Positions 1-9,971 of a stretch of 25,677 bases of DNA are shown here, piece by piece. Position numbers and translations under genes: made by a program. This DNA is from Paraglomus occultum. Its lineage: Eukaryota > Glomeromycota > Glomeromycetes > Paraglomerales > Paraglomeraceae. A model generated the notes under the pieces. It ran no database searches, was not told the DNA's origin, and was given only the letters and a program-made list of their open reading frames with translations. Each line of letters begins with the position of its first letter. Position 1 is the stretch's first letter. The stretch is taken from assembly GCA_910592205.1 (NCBI GenBank), contig CAJVPJ010000413.1:1-25677 (forward strand). The letters are read 5' to 3'.

Positions 1-59
1 AGGGCAGTGAACCGCTGAGTCTAAAATTACCAACTCCCTGGTCGGTGAACACGCCTACA

Positions 60-1418
60 TTAAAGATTTAATTGGCTTTCCCAACCAAACAATTGCCGAC
101 CGTAACACATAGATACAAAGTCATCAATCTGCTCTTCTTCAGAAACTCGCTCTGTCTCTTCAATTTCATTTGAAAGAGGTAAAATTCTAGTTTTTTTCCA
201 ACAATTTACAATAACCTGTTGACTAACTATAACCCCGTCCCAAGCATTGGCTACCATATATATTGCATCTTTAATAGTAAACAGAATGGATTCAGTATTA
301 TTATCCATTGATGCGTCATATGCATCTACCCTATTCTGAATGAACATACGCCTGTAGTGAGATTTGAAAGCAGAAATTATGCCTGCATCGCAAGGCTGTA
401 ACACATATGTTGTTCGAGGGAGTAGGAAATGTAAGACTATGTTCGTAAGACTGTCAATTTTCTTGTGTGAGGTTGCGTTGTCCATGAGTAAGATTATTTG
501 TCGATTTTGTCGACGTAGTTGAGCATCGAATTTAGTAAGCCAATCAACATAAATTGAATCCTACGAATTGAGAATTAAATTCTTAGTATGGATAGTGTAA
601 TGTTATCCATAAATAGTGTAAATAACCAACCTGCATCCATGCTGTCTTATTCCAGTAATAATCGACTGGAAGATTGTTGATGTTTATCCCCTTCAAAGGT
701 CGTGGTGTCTTGGCATTATTGATTATTAGCGGTGGTAATTTCTCAGTACCAGTAGCATTCATGGTTAAAAGGACCGTGATACGAGCTTTTGATTTTTTTC
801 TTCCACTAATTTGAGACCGAGATAAGACTCGATTTGGCTCTCGCGCCCAATACAGTGCGGTTTCGTCACAATTAAAAATGTTATATAGTTCCCAATTCTT
901 CAAAACTTCATTGAGATTTAAACGTTCAGTGTCAATCTCTTGCTGTGACGGGGCACTTAACACTTCACCATGCTTAAGGTATGATTTTATTCCATGTCTT
1001 AGTTTAAAACCAGCGAGCCATCCTTCAGACGCCTTAAAATCTGTTATTCCAAGTGACGATGCAAATTTATCCGCTTTATTAAGTAATGCCGCGCCGTCAA
1101 TGTCCTGGTTACCAAGGAAGATGCGTTCGATCCAAATGGTTATTGCTTCTTCTAGTCTTGGCCATTTGGGTGGGCGATATTTTTTGACAGTGGCATCTGG
1201 ACTGTCATCCTGAACTGCCAACCAACGTTCTTTTTCTTTAAGTATATCACCAACAGTACTAATTCCACATTTAATCGTGTTGCGAGGTCTGTTAGCGTGA
1301 GATGCGGATATTCACATTTAACGACACATATCTCTCGTTTCTGCAAAGATGTTAAAGAAATTCGGCTCCGTTTTGATTTATCAGATAAAGGTTGATCTTT
1401 ACGTCTTTTTATTACCAT
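60..1418 (-). pseudogene. Tigger-like transposase, one intron, one 1-bp frameshift
   Basis: Cut-and-paste transposase of the pogo/Tigger (CENP-B-like) family, about 429 residues once spliced. Order of domains: an N-terminal psq-type helix-turn-helix (start MVIKRRKDQPLSDKSKRSR), a CENPB/Tc5-type second helix-turn-helix (around PPKWPRLEEA to KHGEV), then the DDE_1 catalytic domain. All three catalytic aspartates are visible in NCDETALYW, LLMDNATSHKK and LQPCDAGIISAF. A 70-nt intron (561-630) joins TAWMQ to DSIYVDWLTKF in frame. The only lesion seen is near 1265, where GTGGGAATT appears as GTGGAATT, shifting out of frame between LNVE and STVGDILKEKERW. Without that missing base the protein would be complete, so this is either a very recent pseudogene or an assembly error. 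Confidence 0.88.
561..630 (-). other. Spliceosomal intron in the transposase
   Basis: On the minus strand the intron starts GTTGGT at 630 and ends CGTAG at 561, with a TACTAAG branch site about 25 nt before the acceptor. Removing its 70 nt joins codon CAG to codon GAT and restores the continuous DDE domain, which is what shows it is real. Confidence 0.85.
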
Positions 1419-1496
1419 TTTATAAAATAAAGCAAGAGATATAGCGACAGAAATATAATGAACTCATATCGTAAATACGCCGTATCACGTGTTCTT

Positions 1497-1694
1497 TCCG
1501 GTATAAAGAAATTTTTTTATTAGTAATTTGCACTAGCCGATCCTTTAAAATTCTTCCGGATGCGGTATATGGAGTTTTATAAGAGATTTCCGTTATAAAC
1601 AAAGAATTTTTATATGGAACGAACGGTGCACAAGAATTTGTCCGATATAAAGAGATTCCGGTATATACACGTCCGGTATAAACAGGTTTGACTG
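1497..1694. repeat. Terminal and subterminal repeats of the Tigger element
   Basis: Inside the 5' end are repeated copies of a TCCGRTATA-type motif at 1497-1505, 1589-1597 (TCCGTTATA), 1641-1649 (TCCGATATA), 1657-1665 and 1672-1680, the last merging with the terminal repeat that ends at 1694. Spacing is irregular. By analogy with other pogo-family elements these may be transposase binding sites; the repeats are seen, the binding is inferred. Confidence 0.6.
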
Positions 1695-1759
1695 TACTTG
1701 GCGTATATACAGAGCCTGGAAATTTGTGGATGGGGTTGTAAGAAATTGTAATATGTGAC

Positions 1760-1960
1760 GCGATATCCAATGGTGTAAACGATTATTAATATACTGCTAA
1801 ATTTGGCCAGTTAAAATATCAGCTATGCCGAACAACGAAAGACTGTGAAATTTATTAGACGATAGAAACTACGGAAAATTTTTATTCCACGCATGACCAA
1901 CAACGTTGCTGTCTTTACTTCAGTATTTACTAAGTTCTACTCGTAAAACATTGAAAGTTA
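1760..1960 (+). repeat. Diverged repeat, copy 1 (pair with 3770-3995)
   Basis: Shares an ordered series of matching blocks with 3770-3995: GTGTAAACG, CTGCTAAATTT, GAACAACGAA, AAATTTATTA, AAACTACGGAAAATTTTTAT, GCTGTCTT, AAGTTCTA and CGTAAA.CATTG. No coding function is evident in this copy, whose reading frames are broken. Confidence 0.6.
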
Positions 1961-1994
1961 AGCATAAAAATTTATACTACTCATAAAACAGCTG

Positions 1995-2702
1995 TCAAAT
2001 AGTCGAAGTCTTCGTAACCACTATGAAGTCGAGGACAGTAACTCCACCCGTATCTATCACAGATTCCTCCCTAGAATCAAAGTCACCCAGGTCGTTCAAC
2101 GGCATTTTGAATGTAAATAGCTGATAAGTAATATAATAGTATTTGTTAGGGGGTATTAATTAAATTAGAGTTATTATATTTATTAATTATTGTACATACA
2201 GTATTTTTTCCAGGAGCCTTGTTATGATCCAAAACGGCGATATTAAGCGTTTGAGGTAGCGCTTTGAGACGGAAGAGAAAACTTTTTTCCCACTTTGGTC
2301 TTAGAGTGCGTTCAAAATCTGACCTCTGATGACGACTGTTATCTACCCATAGCTCGACATATGCATTGGCTACAAACAAAGTAATACGCAATATCTCAGT
2401 ACAAGTTATTTATTTGAAATATCAAATAATTTTGGCTGTTAAAGTAATGATAATAAACTGTAGAGTTAATGCGGTTAATCTATAGAATATTATAACTTAC
2501 GAATTGGTTTTGCCGCAGGCAGTTGACTATGTCCGCCGTTTACTAATTAGAAGAGGTTAGCATCTAATACTGTGCTATGTTACTTGTCAAGAGAGTGTTG
2601 ATATCTACCGAGAGCAACTATAATAATATAGTCTGCACTGACATGGCTCAATAAGCAAAAAATTGCGAATAAGAGAAGCATAATAATTGGGTTAAAAGCC
2701 AT
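1995..2702 (-). CDS. Small secreted single C2-domain protein (four exons)
   Basis: Predicted 143-residue protein assembled from exons 2702-2609, 2542-2501, 2369-2200 and 2120-1995. The exon lengths 94, 42, 170 and 126 keep one reading frame, with stop TGA at 1997-1995. Residues 1-22 form a signal peptide (MAFNPIIMLLLFAIFCLLS then HVSA, cleavage before DYIIIV). The rest is one C2 domain: NAYVELWVDNSRHQRSD, then TLRPKWEKSFLF, TLNIAVLDHNK and FTFKMPLNDLGDF, i.e. the strands and loops of a C2 sandwich. C2 domains usually bind phospholipid, often through Ca2+; the full set of acidic loop residues is not obvious, so lipid or Ca2+ binding is inferred. Introns are GTAGAT..TTAG (66 nt), GTAAGT..GTAG (131 nt) and GTATGT..TCAG (79 nt), the first and last with CTAAC branch sites. 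The first donor is less certain than the others. Start chosen because it gives the signal peptide. Confidence 0.72.
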
Positions 2703-2760
2703 TGTTTAAATGGTTTGTTTGTATGCTGACCGACTTTTTCACTGTTAACGTGCGAGGACA

Positions 2761-2771
2761 TGTTTATATAA
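2761..2771 (-). promoter_or_regulatory. Possible TATA box of the secreted C2 gene
   Basis: Minus-strand TATATAAACA lies about 60 nt upstream of the chosen ATG, at a plausible distance for a fungal core promoter. Not tested beyond position and sequence. Confidence 0.35.
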
Positions 2772-3769
2772 TCCACGAAGAAAATTTGTGATTGTACACT
2801 AGACAGTCTTACATCTATAATGCTAAAATTTTTGATGCTACTGTCAAAGAGGTAACTAACCAGTTACGAATTTGTTCACAGGTTTATTCATTGTCGTGAT
2901 TCTTACCTTTTCTTTCAAGCACATCAGCCATGCATATTATTACATCAGAATTTAATGTATGGTATTTATAAGGGCGCATTTCAATAATAGATAAGCAAAA
3001 AACAAAATGCAAAAGTTTTAAAAAATTGGATGCTTAATGTCAACCATGACGTCTGTTCTGATATGAGTAAGAAGAGAGAGAGAAATAGATTGCTTTTATT
3101 AGTGTTAAAATATTGTAAGAATAAGTTATTTAAGCTATTCGAGAATATTTATTCACGTTCAGATAAACCGAATCTGATACGCTCAGTACACATGGCGGAA
3201 CGTCACAAGTAAAAATCGTCAGAGCATGCACTTGTTTATAAGTAGAAGTGATATGCACTTTACTATGGTCCTATTTATTTCATCTTTCCGATTCTTTGTC
3301 ACTGTTTCCATTTTTAGCAAGAACAGGAAATGAAATAAATATGTCAAATCTTCCTTAGCGTAAATAATTATCACATTTGGTTAAATTTAAAAGTAAAAAA
3401 AAAAAATTAATAAGCCTCTACTATATGTCAACAAATCATATATTAGCGACAATACTGTATAACGCTCTACTGTAAAATGTGTCATCAATTTTATTTTCTT
3501 TATACACATTTTGTTCACATTTTAATTTCGTTTCTTTTTTGATGAAGAACAAAATGGACACAAGTCTGATATTGTTCATTACCTAAATTAGATATTCACC
3601 CCCCATGCATAAAGCGGAGCAGATCTCTTGCAATTCCATTTGTATGGCAGCCAATAAAACTGCAATGCGGAATCACGTTCTGCCCTTTCCCCAAATTTGG
3701 AGGTAAAACAGAAACAGGAACATGAGATAAATAGAGCACAAAATCTCTTGGCAGAATACCCGATGATGT
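2772..3769. other. Intergenic stretch, no gene recognised
   Basis: AT-rich DNA with short open frames only; the longest plus-strand one (3030-3212) is lysine/arginine-rich and resembles nothing I know. It contains the inverted repeat at 3273-3340 and an A-run near 3398. Confidence 0.5.
3273..3340. repeat. Imperfect inverted repeat (foldback)
   Basis: Left arm ATTTATTTCATCTTTCC (3273-3289) is complementary to right arm GGAAATGAAATAAAT (3326-3340) apart from two extra bases; within the spacer CTGTT and AACAG can also pair. Could be a small non-autonomous element or a transcript hairpin. Confidence 0.45.
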
Positions 3770-3995
3770 AAACGTTATCAAGTATGGTATTTCATACTGA
3801 TAAATTTAACCAAAAATATCGGTTATGCTTAAATGGCATTCTGTAAATGTTTCAAAGAACAACGAACGGCCGCAAAATTTATTAAACGACAATCAAAAAC
3901 TACGGAAAATTTTTATTCACCTATAACTAGTAACAAACGTCGCTGTCTTATTCAAACGGGTCGGTTAAGTTCTATTCGTAAAGCATTGCCACAAA
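3770..3995 (+). repeat. Diverged repeat, copy 2 (pair with 1760-1960)
   Basis: Homologous to 1760-1960 by the ordered blocks listed there, about 2.0 kb away in the same orientation and on the other side of the C2 gene. This copy keeps a 69-codon open frame (3833-4042) beginning MAFCKCFKEQRTAAKFIK; it is unrecognised and the frame is not conserved in the other copy, so coding is doubtful. Confidence 0.6.
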
Positions 3996-4554
3996 AAATT
4001 TGTACGACTTTGAACAATTGCCAAATGATCGATCCGTTGTAAGTACTATGTGGGTCGACGATAATTTTAGTGTTACTTTACCATCAACGTTTATCAGAGT
4101 CAATTCGAATTCGGTCAGCTAATGATAAGTTAATACAGTAATATCTGTCGGGAATTAGAATTATTATATACAGTAAGAAAAAAGAAATCAAACTTTTGGG
4201 GAAAGAGGTGCGTCCCTATGTAGTTTATTAAGAAATTGCGGCTATTTAAAAATAGGAATAAATTAAATAAACATAAGCTATTCATTCGAACTCATTATGT
4301 ATAGTCGAAAAGTCTAGTTTATTAGTTGCTTATATCAAAAAGTTTTTGGTTAATTAGTATAGTTCTCTTTCGTGTTGATTTGGTTTGGGCAGCTTAACTG
4401 GATTTGTTTCCGTTATTAATACTCGTTCAGTTGATGGCTATTACTTTTGGCAGTAGTAGTGGCAGTTTTTAAAAATTATTAAATTTTGTTAACAAACTGT
4501 ATGTTAATGATGGTAATGGTAGTGGTATACAGTGTGAATGAGCAGCGAACCCAC
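3996..4554. other. Intergenic, nothing recognised
   Basis: No gene, RNA or clear repeat seen. CpG frequency is ordinary until about 4430, then falls sharply as the transposon block begins. Confidence 0.5.
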
Positions 4555-4567
4555 AAGCATATTAATA

Positions 4568-4845
4568 TAGCCAAGTGGAGTGATTCAATCAGTATGGATG
4601 CTGAAGAAGTTAGGAGTTGGGAAGAATAGATGGGACAAATTACTTCAACTAGTAGTAATGGACTATAGAGCCACAGTACAAGCAACAACAGAACATACCC
4701 CAGCAAGTTTGCTCTTTGGATATCAGATAAGATTACCAATCAAAAGCAAGTACCCATTCCAACTGACCATACACAACTAAAGAATTGCACCATGAACCCT
4801 TCAAAGCTGCAGCACTTATTGAACAGAAACAACAGCTGGCAAGGA
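4568..4845 (+). pseudogene. Ty3/Gypsy-type integrase C-terminal fragment
   Basis: The reading frame containing NRWDKLLQLVVMDYRA, TTEHTPASLLFGYQIRLPI matches the conserved end of the retroviral-type integrase core, where family members read like 'WD..L..V..AYR...H.TT..TPF.L.FG....LP'. A shift of frame continues into LHHEPFKAAALIEQKQQLA before a stop. No reverse transcriptase, protease or long terminal repeats were seen, so only a small dead fragment remains. Nearly every CpG is gone from this stretch. Confidence 0.7.
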
Positions 4846-5829
4846 CTTAGCCAATCCTTACCAAGTCAGTCACTTAGTTATGTTTGTGTAACTGATGGGA
4901 CACCTGAAGCTATGTAAGTGGGGCATGCCTGCCTCCAATTGCCTATACTAATACTAATACATTTCTGTTGCTCCTTGATGAAGACTTGAGGAATTGATCT
5001 GTCATAGTTTCTTTCTCATTGTAGTTGTATAAATGGAATAAGTTGCTTCATGTTGTGATGGTGATGTTGCAAGAGTAGGTCTTTGATCAATAGTGTGTGT
5101 TTGTTGATTCAGTAATATCCAAGCACTTGTCCTTGCTGGATGGGAAATACATTGATTGCAGATGGGATGAGAATGTGGCAAGAATCTTTCCCTCTTCCTC
5201 ACTGTCAAATACAAAAATATCCCTATTACAATGACTATTACTACACCATCAAATGAAGAGGTAATAGAAGAGTTGAAGTTGTCATGTACCAATAACAAGT
5301 TGATGACTGGAAGAAAGACCATTTTGATGAGTGGGTTGGAAGATCTATCTCAGCAAACATGGAGTACAATGCCACTCATTCTGACCTGGCCTGACATGAA
5401 CTCACTGCATTTATTCCCTTCCTGGATGCAGACAACTTTAGACATGTGGATGTGATGACTACAGTGAGGAAGTTTCTTCACAGATTGAACTTAAGCACTA
5501 TTCCAGCATGATTCCTCATGCTCCATTCTTTAACTACATTCAATCAAAAATAATGCTGTTTCCCAGCACAAACTATTCCGAATAATCAATAATAAAGTTT
5601 TCTAAATTTATTTTTTAGCATTTATACAATGTATAACAAGCAGTGAGGAGGAGTCATTGCTCAATGAGCATCAAGAATTGCAATCATATTTCAACAGAAG
5701 CCTATTACAATCAGCACACAGGGCCAGAGTCTGGGAATTCTCTAGGTAGATCATGGGATTAGAGTTTGTTACCCTTGTTAGAAGAGATCCAGCACATGCT
5801 CATTGATGTGTAATTGTGAGCTAGTTGCA
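4846..5829. other. Unidentified decayed repeat DNA, CpG-poor
   Basis: Base usage matches the transposon fragments on either side: G/C-richer than flanking intergenic DNA, with a single CpG (5579) in almost 1 kb. Plus-strand frames show protein-like pieces, such as NEEVIEELKLSCTNNKL near 5250-5300 and DWKKDHFDEWVGRSIS near 5305-5355 in a shifted frame, then LDADNFRHVDVMTTVRKFL around 5420-5480. They look like one interrupted open frame, but I do not recognise the family. Probably transposon-derived. Confidence 0.4.
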
Positions 5830-6735
5830 ATTACAAGATTAAGAGTGCTGTAAATCTCAGAAAAAAGAGATAAACAAACTAGGTTTGGTACATCCAAGGA
5901 TACTTACTGAATGTCATGAGAGGAATATACATGTAGCTAGGCTTGGCTTGTAAAGTCAGGTGAATGCTCAAATGCAATTCAAATTCAAAAAAGCTCATCA
6001 ACATGAAAATATGATGATTCCCCAAATATGACATGCATTAAGAAGACAAGGTCTAGTAGCAAGAGTAAAAAAAAAAAGAAACTCCTACTGAGGAAGTGGC
6101 ATATAATAGCATGACTGAAATAGTATAGAGATTGGACTGTGAAAGATTGGCACAAGGTTATCTGGTCAGATGAAAGCAAGTTTATTATTATGAGGAATCC
6201 AAAATTACCTATAATGTCACAACATGTTAAACCAATGGTGAAGTATTAGTATGGCAAGGAGTCAGTCATGGTATGGGCTGCTTCAGTTATTTTGGTGTCA
6301 GACTATGTTGTAAAATTGACAGTCAAACGAATGGTGAACTATATCAAGAAATTTTAGCTGATTATGATGAATTGATGGGACCATGATTTAGGTATTAATA
6401 TTAATGATGTCATCTTCCAGCATGACTATGACCTGAAACATGCTGCTCATGAGACTAAGATAAAGAGGTGGTTGATTTTGTGTGTCCTTTATTAAGCACA
6501 GCTAAATAAAGAGCTGGTTGAGTGAACACCATATTAAGGTTTTAGACTGGCCCACATGCTCACCAGATGTAAACCGTATTGAACATTTATGGAACAAAAT
6601 GAACCGTTGGTTGTGCAAACTCCCTGGAAATATATCAAATAAAGATAAACTCTGGAATAAATACAACAGGTATGGAATGAGGTTTTGTTTATGTTTGAAG
6701 CTAACTGATACTACTTGCCACAAAGGATGGTAATG
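5830..6735 (+). pseudogene. Tc1/mariner-type transposase, heavily degraded
   Basis: DDE transposase of the Tc1 family. In order: helix-turn-helix remnants (LVHPRILTECHERNI; LRRQGLVARVKKKKKLLLRK), the first catalytic region with WHKVIWSDESKF (Asp), the second near VIFQHDYDLKHAAHETK (Asp), and the C-terminal WPTCSPDVNRIEHLWNKMNR, whose 'SPD-N-IEHLW' is a family signature and holds the final acidic residue. The frame changes several times and contains stops (for example near 6247 and 6354), so it is dead. TG and CA replace CG throughout, consistent with decay by methyl-cytosine deamination. Confidence 0.85.
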
Positions 6736-6808
6736 TCATAAAAATTTCAGGTCCAGGAGACGAAATAAAAAAAAATTCATATATTAATATTAATATTCTG
6801 CCTTCGTA

Positions 6809-6839
6809 TTCGGTGTTGTGCCAAAAGTATTGCACACTG
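6809..6839. repeat. Right terminal inverted repeat of the Tc1 element
   Basis: The stretch ends GCCAAAAGTATTGCACACTG followed by TA (6840-6841). Its complement CAGTGTGCAATACTTTTGGC is the classic start of a Tc1 terminal repeat next to the TA target. No matching left repeat is seen near 5500-5830. Confidence 0.7.
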
Positions 6840-6973
6840 TATTTTTTCCTTTATTATTATTTGGATTTTTTTTTCAAATACAAATAAAGTTGCGATAAAA
6901 AATTATGTTGTCTGATATCTTAAGACATAAAAATGAACCATGTGTACCACTTTTGGTCAGTTAAAGACCATAG

Positions 6974-8735
6974 TTAAAATTTTGTCATGAGTGGTGCAAT
7001 ATTTATGGATGTCATTGTATAATCCGGTTCAATTTCCAATACTTTGTTGACATCGCATAACGCCCGATCATACTGTTTGAGATCATTATAGACGTTTTCC
7101 CTTACAGACAATGCTACTACATGATCTTGTTCGATTTCCCAATACTCTGTTAACATCATTCATCGAATTGTCATATTGGGTAAAACATAAGTGTTAGCCC
7201 TCACATTCGATGCCCACGCATTATTTGGCTCGATCTCCAATGATTTGTTAATATAGTTTAGTGAATTGTTGTATTGTTTTAAACGTTTATATAGGCGTCC
7301 TCTGACACTCGATTTGTTAAGATCGTTCAGTAAATTTTCGTCTCGTTTTAGATGTTGATAGAAGGCTTCCCTTATGCTCAACGCTCATGCATCATTTGGT
7401 TCGATCTCCAACAAATATTAAAATCATTCAGTAAATTGTCGTATTGTTTTAGCTCATAAGAGACAGCTCCCCGTACTCTCAACGCTTTCACATTATTTGG
7501 CTCGATGTCCAACGATTTGCTAAAATCATTTAACGAATTGTTCTAGACAGTGATAGGCATTTCCTCGTTCCCTCAATGCCCATGCATTAGTTGGTTCAAT
7601 CTCCAATGATTTGTCAAGCTCATTTATTTTATTGTAATACTTTAATCTCTTCTGAATCGCTTCACAAGATGGCCGCTTATTTACGTCTTCGTTCCGACAT
7701 TCTGAATACATATTAATATATTCGTCAGGTGTTCCAGGGAAGGAGGATCACGAGAGCCATTAAGTCTATACATAATAATACCAACAGTTTCAGCACACCT
7801 GCCACAAGGGGTTTCTCCACTCGATATTTCCCAAAGTATGACTCTAAGGCTAATAATTACATCAGATTTCTTTCCACGGTGATAGTGGATCTTTATATGC
7901 CGGTGCGCCTTCGTCACGCAATTTAGACATTGTTTGTTTCAACACGTTTGATAAGGTCGGTTATCTTTGCAACACCCTGACTCGATAAGAATATTACTGG
8001 AAGACTAGATTAAACGAAAGCAATCAGTTTAAGTACTAGTGTGAGTTAGACGACACACAAATAAAATTTGCGATAAAATACCAAGTCCGTGTGAATAATA
8101 TCAAGATTATGCAGATGTTTCAGTCCGTTGGTAATTTCTATCCAAGCTTGTATTTGTCTTTCCAGGTTCTTTGAAGTGCCTTTTCAAGTGTTCACAACGC
8201 CTTCCACCGTCAGCCAGTTCGAAAATTATATGACAATTGTAATATTTGTCTGTATATAATAAACACAAGATTATTAGTGTGCTTAAATTATGCTATTCTG
8301 TTTTTGAAAGGCAGGTTGTGGCAAACATACCTTTATATAACCTAAAAAACTAATAATATTGGGATGGTCATTCGCTTTCTTAGCTAATGTATAACATCGA
8401 TGCAAAAATTAGTCTATACGAAATATGAATGTGCGATGTTGCATAACAAAAGATAACATCAACCTCTTTAACCAATTGCTGGTGCAAACCTCCTTCAGAA
8501 TCCCCGGAAACAATATACATGCCAGAGTAAATGTTCTGCTTTCTGCTAAAGATAATCGTAACAACACCGTAACCCCCTGTTTTATCGGCCTTAAACACTG
8601 TTCGAAATCCTCCAAGACCAATATGTAAAGGATCAAGTTCTATGTCATTTTCTGGATAGCAATAGATGGAACCTTCTTCAATCCTTGCCTCCAACCTAAC
8701 CATTCCTTGTATGAATTATCAGATACCAGAGACAT
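6974..8735 (-). pseudogene. Protein kinase-TPR fusion, degenerate
   Basis: Starts MSLVSDNSYKEWL at 8735, then after a small frameshifting insertion (near 8690) continues LEARIEEGSIYCYPENDIEL and the glycine-rich loop IGLGGFRTVFKADKTG. Further kinase pieces: LVKEVDVIF, NDHPNIISFLGYIK (8330-8390), IIFELADGG, GLKHLHNLDIIHTDL (catalytic loop, near 8090), NILIESG, VAKITDLIKR, GAPAYKDPL, VILWEISSGE and DEYINMYSECRNEDVNKRPS. Introns are visible, one starting GTATGT at 8320. About six tetratricopeptide repeats follow, with signatures KSLEIEPTNAWALRERGNAY, NKSLEIEPNNAWA and NKVLEIEPDY. Breaks occur between nearly all pieces. The ATP-binding lysine is not found after the glycine loop, HRD is HTD and DFG is DLI, so it could not be an active kinase even if expressed. 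Such fusions are abundant in mycorrhizal fungi, and copies often decay. Confidence 0.82.
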
Positions 8736-9960
8736 TGTTAACATTAAGCTAAGCAAGATTGCGTAATCTCCATATCTCGACCCTGCGAATGAATGTAGTG
8801 ACACAACAGGAGTACGAATTCATAACGTGACCTGCATTGCAATCATACCAACAATCAGTTGACTTATGCAAAAATAGAGTTTTGCCGCAAGAATGAAATA
8901 AACAAAATTAAATTTATTTTTTCATTTTAAGAAACAATCTCTTCGCTGTATTTAAAGCTGGATTTACACATTCAAGAGATAGAAATTAGTATTAGAGCAT
9001 TTGTGTCCCTGTGAAGCAGTGACATTAAAAAAAATTGTCAAAGTTGATTATTTCATAAAACTGACCCTTAGCTAGTTTACCAATCTTATTCAGTGGGAGA
9101 GGAATGTTTTCTTTCTAGTACTAGTTCAAAACTAAAAACTTAAAATAATAAATTAAAGAACCAACAGAACGATCAAACAAGGGCTGATTTGCAAGAAAGC
9201 CAAAAAGGAGGAAAAAAGCAAACGTGGATTTAAAAGACGTAGTTGGCTAAAATTATTTATATTAGGCAAAGATACCGAGGAAATGAATGGCGATTAAGTA
9301 ATTATAATCTCTCGAAACTAATCCTGGTAAAAATATAAAGAAAGGAGAAATCCCGAAAAATTAGAACTCAACAATTGAAAACAAATAAACAAAAAAAAAA
9401 TCAAAAAACGTCGAGAAGAACAAGCCAAATCGAGCAAAAGTCAAATAGTAAGCCCATGTTTTCCCATAAGAATATATGAGGCAATGGCCCTTGTGTTATG
9501 AAAAACGCCATGTTTTTCGAAAGATGGAAAATGGTCAAGAGTGTTATATAGTTTTTCTTAAAACCATCCCCGGTTTTTGTATTAGTAATGGTGTAATTAA
9601 TGTGAGTCGAAAACAAGTTCTGGATAGTCAGTCTAAAAATATTTCAATGTATTAATAAACTCCTGAGTATCAAAGTCTTTTATTGTTGAGACTTTCTGAA
9701 ATAAAAAATTGCATATATTGTTATAAATCTAAGTAATGCAATTACTAAATTTGACGCAAAAACAAAACAAGTTAAGAACAGATCGTTTAAGTAAATGAAT
9801 TTCTTCTTTAGGAAGTTCTCATTTACTTGCCATAAACCGACGTTGTTCTAGCAACACCATTTGGTAGTTGTATTAGAGCTTGATGTCTAATGTATGCAAA
9901 GACTCGTGCCAAATCATAAGATGCTCAAACTCGGAATAGACAATTAGTTGTTTACGGCAT
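8736..9960. other. Intergenic, nothing recognised
   Basis: AT-rich sequence without a supported gene. 9180-9430 is a strongly purine-rich (A/G) stretch on the plus strand. The longest minus-strand open frame (9401-9616) has no recognisable family feature. Confidence 0.5.
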
Positions 9961-9971
9961 TCTTTTTGCGT

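Larger units (their letters stand above)
1..1694 (-). mobile_element. Tigger/pogo-type DNA transposon, left end not resolved
   Basis: The element encodes a CENP-B/DDE transposase on the minus strand. Its 5' terminus is visible: read on the minus strand from 1694 it begins CAGTCAAACCTGTTTATACC, preceded by TA (1695-1696), the dinucleotide this superfamily duplicates on insertion. The opposite terminus should lie just beyond the transposase stop at 60, but no convincing copy of the terminal repeat is seen in bases 1-60, so the element probably continues outside the window. CpG dinucleotides are common here, unlike in the dead transposons at 4.5-6.8 kb, which suggests a younger or unmethylated copy. 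Confidence 0.8.

Noticed and set aside
1-20. CAGTGAACC near the window start as the left terminal repeat of the Tigger element
   Set aside because: Only the first few bases match CAGTCAAACCTG and there is no TA before it.
1420-1770. 116-codon minus-strand open frame upstream of the transposase
   Set aside because: It runs across the terminal and subterminal repeats and the target-site TA, so it is an artefact of the repeat sequence.
4526-4545. TACAGTGTG as the left end of the Tc1 element
   Set aside because: Match to the right terminal repeat stops after nine bases, and it would place an integrase fragment inside a 2.3-kb Tc1 element.
8409-8636. Open frames on both strands overlapping the kinase N-terminus
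   Set aside because: They are alternative frames of the kinase fragment; only one shows the glycine loop.
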